From: Shewanella sp.
GTDB lineage: Bacteria; Pseudomonadota; Gammaproteobacteria; Enterobacterales; Shewanellaceae
NCBI GenBank assembly: GCA_004195335.1
Contig: SDWK01000839.1
Location: 1 to 6,549, forward strand
Reading direction: 5' to 3'
Length of the DNA stretch: 6,549 bases
Positions 1 to 6,326 of the stretch are shown here, one piece after another; the first letter of the stretch is position 1; each line of letters opens with the position of its first letter. Under the pieces are notes generated by a model. That model was given only the letters and a program-made list of their open reading frames with translations, was not told the origin of the DNA and made no database searches. Made by a program: the position numbers and the translations under genes.

Positions 1-1607
<1,607 letters not shown>

Positions 1608-1682
1608 TTAAATTACCGATACGTTATCGCCATCTAAGCTCGAGCAACACATCAGCATTGGAAAATGTTTAAACGAAGTGAT

Positions 1683-1973
1683 TTAACTCACGACAGCCAT
1701 TAGATCAGATTCTGAAAGGATCAGAACTTCTTCACCATCAATTTTTTCTTTCTTCACGCCGTAACCTTCGTTGAAGATAACGATGTCACCCACTTTAACG
1801 TCAAGTGGCTGAACAGAACCATTTTCAAGAATTCGGCCATTGCCTACTGCAAGAACTTCACCGCGTGATGACTGCTCAGCTGCACTACCAGTAAGTACGA
1901 TGCCACCCGCTGACTTTGACTCAACTTCAGAACGCTTAACTATGACACGGTCATGTAATGGACGAATATTCAT
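1683..1973 (-). CDS. groS: Co-chaperonin GroES (10 kDa)
   Basis: Heptameric lid of the GroEL cage, cytoplasmic; it binds the GroEL apical domains in the ATP state and closes the folding chamber. The 96-residue length is the usual one. The N-terminus [14 protein letters not shown] is classic. The mobile loop that contacts GroEL is at about residues 16-32 ([16 protein letters not shown], with the hydrophobic Ile-Val-Leu at 25-27). The roof and core follow (GEVLAVGNG at 38-46, [14 protein letters not shown] at 60-73), then [13 protein letters not shown] at the end. Shine-Dalgarno AGGAG at 1982-1986 is 8 bases from the ATG. It is the first gene of the groESL operon and is expressed from the heat-shock promoter about 100 bp upstream. 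The order groES-groEL is the standard bacterial one. Confidence 0.99.
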   Translation of the reverse strand: MNIRPLHDRVIVKRSEVESKSAGGIVLTGSAAEQSSRGEVLAVGNGRILENGSVQPLDVKVGDIVIFNEGYGVKKEKIDGEEVLILSESDLMAVVS

Positions 1974-2071
1974 CTATGGAACTCCTAATGATGTTATGCC
2001 CAACAAAGGTTGGCAGTTTTAATAAATACAGCAATAAATTAGGGATAATTTTACTGCTTGATGTCCAATAT

Positions 2072-2098
2072 ATGGGGGTCATCAAGTTCAGTTCCAAG
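2072..2098 (-). promoter_or_regulatory. Sigma-32 heat-shock promoter of groESL
   Basis: Read on the minus strand, a -35-like CTTGGAA (2092-2098) is followed after 14 bases by CCCCAT (2072-2077), preceded by a further C. This resembles the E. coli groE heat-shock promoter (CTTGAA, about 15 bases, CCCCAT) closely in both elements and spacing. The -35 box has a G inserted relative to CTTGAA, so it may be weaker. No CIRCE (HrcA) inverted repeat is seen, as expected for a gammaproteobacterium. The transcript leader before groES would be roughly 90 bases. Confidence 0.75.
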
Positions 2099-2106
2099 GC
2101 CTTTAC

Positions 2107-2126
2107 AAAAAAAAACTGTTTTTTTT
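2107..2126. promoter_or_regulatory. A-tract/T-tract dyad between the divergent promoters
   Basis: Nine A, then CTG, then eight T form a near-perfect A/T dyad. It sits just upstream of the groESL -35 box (2098) on one side and just upstream of the putative -10 of the efflux gene on the other. Position and composition fit an UP element (alpha-CTD contact) or intrinsic DNA bend for groESL; that role is inference. An A-U-only stem of this kind would not make a strong terminator. Confidence 0.4.
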
Positions 2127-2136
2127 AACTCGGTTT

Positions 2137-2142
2137 TATAAA
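2137..2142 (+). promoter_or_regulatory. Possible -10 box for the MATE gene
   Basis: TATAAA lies 56 bases before the MATE start codon and matches the sigma-70 -10 consensus at five of six positions. No convincing -35 hexamer is found 16-18 bases upstream, where the T-tract lies. It would give a leader of about 50 bases. It is the best candidate in the divergent region but is weakly supported. Confidence 0.3.
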
Positions 2143-2198
2143 TGCTGCCTCAATCCTGATAGAATTGCCCTCCTTCAGTAATAAGGCAATACTTCCCC

Positions 2199-3563
2199 AT
2201 GAGAGACAGACACGGGCTGCTTACCCAGCCAATTGGTCGTGTACTGCTAAATATGAGCCTCCCGAACCTGATTGGTATTTTAACCATTCTGGGGTTCAGT
2301 CTCGTCGACACCTTTTTTATCAGTCAGTTAGGTACTGAATCTCTGGCTGCGATCAGCTTTACCTTCCCGGTAACTTTAGTGATATCCAGCATCGCCATTG
2401 GCATAGGCGCAGGGGTATCGACCAACTTAGGCCGACTGATAGGCAGCGGGCAGGCACCAAAGGCTAAGGTGTTTTTGCATGACTCCTTGCTGCTAACCTT
2501 CTTCATAACCGCATTTATCTCCCTTATTGGTAGCCTGTGTATCGTGCCCCTGTTCAGTCTGCTTGGTGCCAATGAAGCCAGCTTGCCCTTGATCTACGAT
2601 TACATGTTTATCTGGTATTTAGGCGCCCCGATCTTAGTGGTACTCATGGTCGGTAATCAGGGGCTTCGCGCCACTGGCGATACCCACTCTCCGGCGCAGA
2701 TTATGATGCTGGCAGCACTGATAAACCTGATCCTAGATCCCTTACTGATCTTCGGCATCGGACCGTTCCCCCGCTTAGAGATCCAAGGCGCAGCCATTGC
2801 CAGCGTGATCTCTTGGCTCGTCGCCCTGTCGCTATCGAGTTACCTGTTGATATTCAAGCGTCATCTGGTGGAGTTTGGCACTCTTAACCTAAACAGACTC
2901 AGATGTAACTGGAAACAGCTAGCCCACATCGCTCAGCCTGCCACCTTGATGAATCTGCTAAACCCACTGGCAAATGCGATGATCATGGCCATGCTAGCGC
3001 GTATCGATCATGGTGCGGTGGCCGCATTTGGTGCCGGCACTCGCCTCGAGTCTGTGCTCTTAATTGTGGTAATGGCTCTGTCATCTAGCCTAGTGCCTTT
3101 TATCGCGCAAAATTTAGGTGCAGGCCAAACGGAACGTGCCCGTGAAGCCCTACTGTTATCACTCAAGTTTGTACTGGTTTTTCAAACCTTGCTGTACCTG
3201 CCTTTATGGTTTTTTGCCGAGCCAATCGCGCATATTTTCAGTAATGACCCACAAGTCATAGAGTGGTTAACCTTCTACATCCTTATGCTACCGGCCGCCT
3301 ATGGTCCGCTCGGTATTGTGATTCTGATGGCGACCTCACTCAACGCTTATCACAGGCCCATGTGTTCACTTGTACTCAATGTGTGCCGCCTGTTTTTGAT
3401 CATGCTGCCGTTAGCCGCATTAGGTTCCTATTTAGGTGGCGTCAAGGGCTTACTGTTGGCATTGCCGATAACGAACACCATCATAGGGATCGCCTGCTAT
3501 ATATTGGCCACTAAAATCTCTGAACCCGATAAGAGCCCTCATTCAGATATAGAAATTCAGTAG
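2199..3563 (+). CDS. MATE-family multidrug/Na+ (or H+) antiporter
   Basis: Inner-membrane efflux pump of 454 residues, a normal length for a MATE protein, with about 12 hydrophobic helices in two homologous halves. The conserved Asp in helix 1 is D37 (SLVDTFFISQLG). The first-half signature is GIGAGVSTNLGRLIGSGQ (68-85). GLRATGDT (155-162) and NLILDPLLIFG (N176, D180) are typical of the DinF/prokaryotic MATE branch, where the Asn/Asp pair takes part in cation coupling. The second half repeats the signature as LVPFIAQNLGAGQTERARE (298-316). The protein ends in a short charged cytoplasmic tail. The start is supported by AAGG at 2183-2186, though its spacing of 12 is long. The qnr gene follows on the same strand after 90 bp. 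Known MATE substrates include fluoroquinolones, cationic dyes and aminoglycosides, but the substrate here cannot be read from sequence. Confidence 0.94.
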   Translation: MRDRHGLLTQPIGRVLLNMSLPNLIGILTILGFSLVDTFFISQLGTESLAAISFTFPVTLVISSIAIGIGAGVSTNLGRLIGSGQAPKAKVFLHDSLLLTFFITAFISLIGSLCIVPLFSLLGANEASLPLIYDYMFIWYLGAPILVVLMVGNQGLRATGDTHSPAQIMMLAALINLILDPLLIFGIGPFPRLEIQGAAIASVISWLVALSLSSYLLIFKRHLVEFGTLNLNRLRCNWKQLAHIAQPATLMNLLNPLANAMIMAMLARIDHGAVAAFGAGTRLESVLLIVVMALSSSLVPFIAQNLGAGQTERAREALLLSLKFVLVFQTLLYLPLWFFAEPIAHIFSNDPQVIEWLTFYILMLPAAYGPLGIVILMATSLNAYHRPMCSLVLNVCRLFLIMLPLAALGSYLGGVKGLLLALPITNTIIGIACYILATKISEPDKSPHSDIEIQ

Positions 3564-3663
3564 CCCTCAGCGGCTTATAAAAAGTAAAAATTGAGAGCCT
3601 TCAGCGTCTTGTAAACAGCAAAGAGTAAGAGCCCTCAGCCAATAGGAAAACAGATGCAGGCTA
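3534..3663 (+). repeat. Degenerate 34-bp direct repeat at the MATE-qnr junction
   Basis: The octamer AGCCYTCA starts at 3534, 3562, 3596 and 3630. The last three are spaced exactly 34 bp apart. The copies at 3562-3595 and 3596-3629 match at 26 of 34 positions by hand alignment. The copy at 3630 keeps AGCCCTCAGC and an AAACAG, then runs into the qnr start codon. The first copy lies in the last codons of the MATE gene and is followed after 28 bp by the next. The repeat occupies the whole spacer, including the qnr ribosome-binding site. Confidence 0.65.
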
Positions 3664-4310
3664 CAAACCAAACGTTCATCGACAGTAATTTCAGCGAAGA
3701 CGATCTGCAAGATGCGATTTTTGAACGCTGCGAGTTTTACCGCTGTGACTTTAGCCGCGCCGATCTTAGCGATGCCAGCTTTATCAACTGTAAATTTATC
3801 GAGCAAGGCGAATCCGATCCTTGCCGTTTCAATTACGCCACCTTAGCAAATGCCAGCTTTAAGCACTGTAATTTGAGTATGGCGGTGTTTACTGGGGCTA
3901 AGTGCTTAGGCATCGAGCTACGTGAATGTAACCTGCAAGGCGCCGACTTCGGTAGAGCCAGCTTTGCCAACCATATCACCCATAAGACCTTTTTCTGCTC
4001 CGCCTATATTACCGCCTGCAATCTGGCCTATGCCAATTTCGAGAGTGCCTTGCTGGAAAAGTGTGAGTTGATGGACAACCGCTGGCATGGTGCCACGCTG
4101 ATAGGTGCATCGATGAAGGGCTCAGATCTCAGTGGCGGTGAATTCTCATCATCCCAATGGGGCACCTTCGCACTCGAGGGCTGTAATCTATGCCGAGTTG
4201 AGTTGGAGGGGCTGGATCCTCGCAATGTAAAACTTGAGGGAGTCATGATAAACCAATGGCAGCAGGAACAACTGCTGAGCCCATTAGGGCTTATCGTCAC
4301 ACCGGATTGA
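3654..4310 (+). CDS. qnr: Qnr-family pentapeptide-repeat protein (quinolone target protection)
   Basis: Qnr proteins are dimeric right-handed beta-helices that mimic DNA, bind gyrase and topoisomerase IV, and protect them from quinolones. This protein has 218 residues, the length of QnrA and QnrS, and aligns with both without gaps from memory. It shows tandem A(D/N)LXX-type repeats with F or L at the central position, loop A around residues 47-56 (KFIEQGESDP), loop B around 106-117 (NHITHKTFFCSA), and the diagnostic C-terminus GLDPRNVKLEG ... WQQEQLLSPLGLIVTPD. Loop A and the 176-186 stretch look more QnrS-like; the N-terminus and the end fit either. Family cysteines C72, C92 and C115 are present. 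Position 56, Gly in QnrA and QnrS, is Pro here. Shine-Dalgarno AGGA at 3644-3647 is 6 bases from the ATG. No LexA box is seen upstream, so SOS control as in qnrB is unlikely. Chromosomal qnr genes are normal in Shewanella and Vibrio. Confidence 0.93.
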   Translation: MQATNQTFIDSNFSEDDLQDAIFERCEFYRCDFSRADLSDASFINCKFIEQGESDPCRFNYATLANASFKHCNLSMAVFTGAKCLGIELRECNLQGADFGRASFANHITHKTFFCSAYITACNLAYANFESALLEKCELMDNRWHGATLIGASMKGSDLSGGEFSSSQWGTFALEGCNLCRVELEGLDPRNVKLEGVMINQWQQEQLLSPLGLIVTPD

Positions 4311-4461
4311 GAAGAGCAGCCTTGAACGGCGAGGAATCGAGTTCCTAGCCCCTCGGGAGCTCAAACCTTCTCTGTAACCCTCTCTTGCCACTCAACATCT
4401 CGTACTCCCTTTACATTTAGACCAAATTTTTCGCGACACAGAAAATAGTGATATCGCCAAC

Positions 4462-4467
4462 TATACT
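4462..4467 (+). promoter_or_regulatory. Possible -10 box for the cytochrome lipoprotein gene
   Basis: TATACT matches the sigma-70 -10 consensus at five of six positions and sits 76 bases before the start codon. The -35 region 16-18 bases upstream (around CAGAAA) is poor, so an activator may be needed. The preceding 4311-4461 holds an inverted repeat without a T-run and nothing else recognised. Confidence 0.35.
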
Positions 4468-4542
4468 GATAGATATAGTTCCAAGGACATCACAATTGCA
4501 GTAGTGATTTTAACGGAATTGGTATGAGTACAGGAGGCAAAA

Positions 4543-4941
4543 ATGTTTATTAACAAAGGCTATATCCTATCCGCACTTATCCTGCCAGTGCTGTTAACGG
4601 GTTGCGAACGCGCTGTCAGTTTTGAAAATCAGGTAATGCCGATATTACAAACCTCATGTGTCAGTTGCCATTCTGGTGAGGGCGAGGGCGCGCAACAAAC
4701 CAAGCTGCTGTTAACCAGTTATGCTCAAATCATGCAGGGAACCCGACTCGGTGCCGTCGTCGTACCGGGAAGCGCCGCATCCAGTACACTTTACTTGGTG
4801 ATAGATCATAAGGTCGACACTAAAATTCAGATGCCGCCGCACCATGATGACAAATTCCCTCAGGGGCAAGGTAAGCCATTAGGTAGTGATCAGATAACGA
4901 CCATTAAGCAGTGGATCGATGAAGGCGCTAAAAACAACTAG
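4543..4941 (+). CDS. Mono-haem c-type cytochrome lipoprotein (PSCyt1-like domain)
   Basis: A 132-residue exported haem protein. Residues 1-20 form a lipoprotein signal with lipobox LLTGC and lipidated Cys21; Glu at +2 suggests outer-membrane sorting rather than inner-membrane retention, by the E. coli rule. The single haem site is CVSCH (39-43), preceded by VMPILQTS. The distal ligand is probably Met97 in QMPP. The middle contains LLLTSYAQIMQGTRLGAVVVPGS (55-77) and the end QITTIKQWIDEGAKNN. This order (CxxCH, SY..LM.G, V.PG.P/A..S.L, MPP, I..WI..GA) is that of the small 'planctomycete cytochrome c' (PSCyt1) domain, usually fused to larger proteins but here alone. A role in periplasmic electron transfer is inferred; the partner is not visible. 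A strong Shine-Dalgarno AGGAGG (4532-4537) sits 5 bases before the ATG. No neighbouring redox gene is seen in the window. Confidence 0.88.
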   Translation: MFINKGYILSALILPVLLTGCERAVSFENQVMPILQTSCVSCHSGEGEGAQQTKLLLTSYAQIMQGTRLGAVVVPGSAASSTLYLVIDHKVDTKIQMPPHHDDKFPQGQGKPLGSDQITTIKQWIDEGAKNN

Positions 4942-4973
4942 TCATCTAAACTCGTCGTCTAATGCTTCTTTAA

Positions 4974-5001
4974 ATTAAGAGTTCATTAGATTAAGAGTTC
5001 A
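4974..5001. repeat. 12-bp direct repeat downstream of the cytochrome gene
   Basis: ATTAAGAGTTCA occurs at 4974-4985 and again at 4990-5001, separated by TTAG. It is a perfect short duplication with no obvious role; it could be replication slippage or a paired binding site. Confidence 0.6.
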
Positions 5002-5013
5002 GCGGCCTTTTAC

Positions 5014-5066
5014 ACCACTTCACCTTTTATAGTGGTCATATTCAATCGTCTTATTAGTGACCACTA
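5014..5066. repeat. Inverted repeat with three alternating half-sites
   Basis: TAGTGGTCA (5030-5038) and its exact complement TGACCACTA (5058-5066) form a 9-bp stem with a 19-base loop. A third half-site, ACCACT (5014-5019), can pair instead with AGTGGT (5031-5036). The two stems share an arm and exclude each other. The element lies 91 bp before the secreted-protein gene. No T-run follows, so it is not a standard terminator. A dyad operator or an alternative RNA leader are both possible. Confidence 0.5.
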
Positions 5067-5156
5067 ACTTCTTATGATGCTTGTCAACGGCGCGAATACT
5101 GAGTTACATTGTTTCTCTATTTAAACATTCTCCCTCCTTAATAGAGAGCCTGACTA

Positions 5157-5588
5157 ATGATGAGATCCTCAGCCAAAACAGCAGTCGTGTTTATCCTGTC
5201 GTTCACTTGCCTGATCCCATCACAGACCTTTGCGGGCATCTCAATCACCTCCTATTTATCATCACAAGAACCCGTCTTCGCATCAACTCCCGCAACAACA
5301 GTGGATTTTGAGAATGTTCCGTATTTGAGCGAAGAATATAAGATAGGCGTGATGATTAAGGCGCTGTCTCTGGCTATTGCCTCACCCGATGAGCCGGACT
5401 CACTTAAAATCATTACCCAATATGGCACCGATTCGCGTTATTATGTGATGATTCGAGGCTGGTTAGTTCAAGTATTATCGGGGGTGCAGAGCCAGCTCAA
5501 CGCCAACCGAAACGATAAAGCCAAAGAAAAACTTATTGAAAGGGCTGCGTTTTTAACCCAAGCTATCCGCCGCATCGATCTGGAATAA
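5157..5588 (+). CDS. Secreted protein of unknown function, 143 aa
   Basis: I do not recognise the family. Residues 1-26 form a Sec signal peptide: basic start (R3, K7), hydrophobic core VVFILSFTCLI, and a probable signal peptidase I cut after QTFA (26). The mature 117 residues have no further membrane segment and no cysteine, so the protein is probably periplasmic. After a Ser/Thr/Pro-rich stretch (32-49) it looks mostly helical, with YKIGVMIKALSLAIASPDE (61-79), YYVMIRGWLVQVLSGVQSQL (95-114) and a charged C-terminal helix KEKLIERAAFLTQAIRRIDLE. No catalytic or metal-binding motif is seen. The gene begins with two consecutive ATG codons; the first is used here. The ribosome-binding site (AGAGAG, 5143-5148) is weak. 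The signal peptide argues that this frame is real rather than the overlapping alternative frame at 5081-5311. No clear terminator follows. Confidence 0.75.
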   Translation: MMRSSAKTAVVFILSFTCLIPSQTFAGISITSYLSSQEPVFASTPATTVDFENVPYLSEEYKIGVMIKALSLAIASPDEPDSLKIITQYGTDSRYYVMIRGWLVQVLSGVQSQLNANRNDKAKEKLIERAAFLTQAIRRIDLE

Positions 5589-5763
5589 AAAGCGGTAGTG
5601 TTTCGGACCGCGACCATTTAACGGAGTACGCAAAACAACACACTTCTCAGCTTTTGCCTGCCCCATTTCTGATTTTGTCCGTAATAGTGATAATGGCATT
5701 TAGTTGGTTAACTATTTACATTTAAAAATTAAAGTTTTACGTCTCAAGCTAAGAGTATTGAAC

Positions 5764-6135
5764 ATGAAAAAAGCAATTAAGGCCGCACTCATCTCTGCCT
5801 TTGTCTGTCCGGGTGGTGGCCATTTCTACCTGAAACAATACACCACCGGGACACTTATCTCCGTCGCCATGCTAAGTGGATTGTTATACCTACTCAACCA
5901 AGCCGTCGAAAGGGCCAATCAGATATCCGATAGAATATTAAGCGGTGAACTCCCACTGGATCTGAGCGTCATCTACCCATTGATCACCCAAGAGCCGCCC
6001 CCTTCTCAGGCAAGTATGATTAACATCGCCACCATGGTATTTGTTATCGCCTGGATTGTGGGAGTCATAGACTCCTATCGAGTGGGTCATGGCATGGATA
6101 AAGCCGAGCGCTCCCAGTCCATGGACTCGCTTTAA
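5764..6135 (+). CDS. Small inner-membrane protein with N-terminal CPGGGHFYLKQY motif, 123 aa
   Basis: The family is not identified with confidence. The N-terminus has a basic patch (MKKAIKAALISAFV), then CPGGGHFYLKQYTTGT (15-30), which recalls the P-G-x-G-x-F-Y-x(n)-G turn of TM2-domain and similar small bacterial membrane proteins. Two membrane helices follow: about 29-46 (LISVAMLSGLLYLLN region) and about 87-104 (IATMVFVIAWIVGVIDSY). A polar loop of about 40 residues lies between them. I chose ATG 5764 over a TTG at 5704 in the same frame. The 20 residues added by the TTG are basic and low-complexity (LKIKVLRLKLRVLN) from A/T-rich leader, whereas ATGAAAAAAGC with AAGAG at 5751-5755 looks like a normal start. 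The last codons (from 6119) and the stop lie in sequence colinear with the downstream repeat array, so the C-terminus SMDSL may be repeat-derived. Function unknown. Confidence 0.72.
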   Translation: MKKAIKAALISAFVCPGGGHFYLKQYTTGTLISVAMLSGLLYLLNQAVERANQISDRILSGELPLDLSVIYPLITQEPPPSQASMINIATMVFVIAWIVGVIDSYRVGHGMDKAERSQSMDSL

Positions 6136-6326
6136 AAATAAAGAGATAGCTCTCTACTATTATAATAAGTCCTGACACAACGCCTGTTTCTATCCATGAC
6201 CTACAGGGTCTAAAGCGTTCCATTCGCTTCGAAGACATTTCCCATATCCCTATGGGTCAGACGGTGGAAATGCCGCAATGATGTCTGGAACATCATCGGC
6301 CCATGGACTCTTTTGAAAAAGACAGG
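6119..6326. repeat. First, enlarged unit of the hairpin repeat array, with its left fringe in the preceding gene
   Basis: The linker copy starts at about 6145, with TCTCTACTA at 6151-6159 and GTCCTGACACAACG at 6169-6182; it differs from the later units mainly by three extra bases in an A/T-rich middle. Its hairpin opens with CCTGTTTCTATCCATG (6183-6198) and closes with AAAAAGACAGG ending at 6326. About 100 bp of extra sequence lies between the arms. The fringe 6119-6144 matches the stretch from 6301: both begin CCATGGACTC, and both reach the CTACTA linker with identical spacing (32 bp from CCATGG to the linker core). Confidence 0.75.
6199..6300. repeat. Multi-hairpin segment inside the loop of the first repeat unit
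   Basis: Four inverted repeats lie in series. They are GACC/GGTC (6198-6201 with 6207-6210), AAGCG/CGCTT (6213-6217 with 6225-6229), CCCATA/TATGGG around a TCCC loop (6241-6246 with 6251-6256), and ATGATG/CATCAT (6278-6283 with 6291-6296). CATTTCC (6236-6242) can also pair with GGAAATG (6266-6272). The segment is flanked by CCATG on the left (6194-6198) and right (6301-6305). No ORF is seen. Confidence 0.6.

Noticed and set aside
3564..3653. LexA box controlling qnr
   Set aside because: An ACAG is present, but no CTGT lies at the required distance; no SOS box can be supported.
4330..4355. Terminator after qnr (CGAGG/CCTCG and AGGAA/TTCCT inverted repeats)
   Set aside because: The arms can form alternative stems, but no T-run follows, so an intrinsic terminator cannot be supported.
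4524..4553. Nine-codon leader ORF overlapping the cytochrome start
   Set aside because: It is very short and has a weak ribosome-binding site. Its codons coincide with the strong Shine-Dalgarno of the cytochrome gene, so chance is the simplest explanation.
5081..5311. 76-residue ORF overlapping the secreted-protein gene
   Set aside because: It overlaps the frame that encodes a clear signal peptide and ends within it. It has no good ribosome-binding site.
5593..5612. Terminator after the secreted-protein gene (GCGGT/ACCGC)
   Set aside because: The stem has only 5 bp. The T-run is on the minus-strand side, where no gene needs termination.
5704..5763. TTG start adding 20 residues to the membrane protein
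   Set aside because: The added segment is low-complexity and encoded by A/T-rich leader. The internal ATG is followed by a typical basic-hydrophobic N-terminus.
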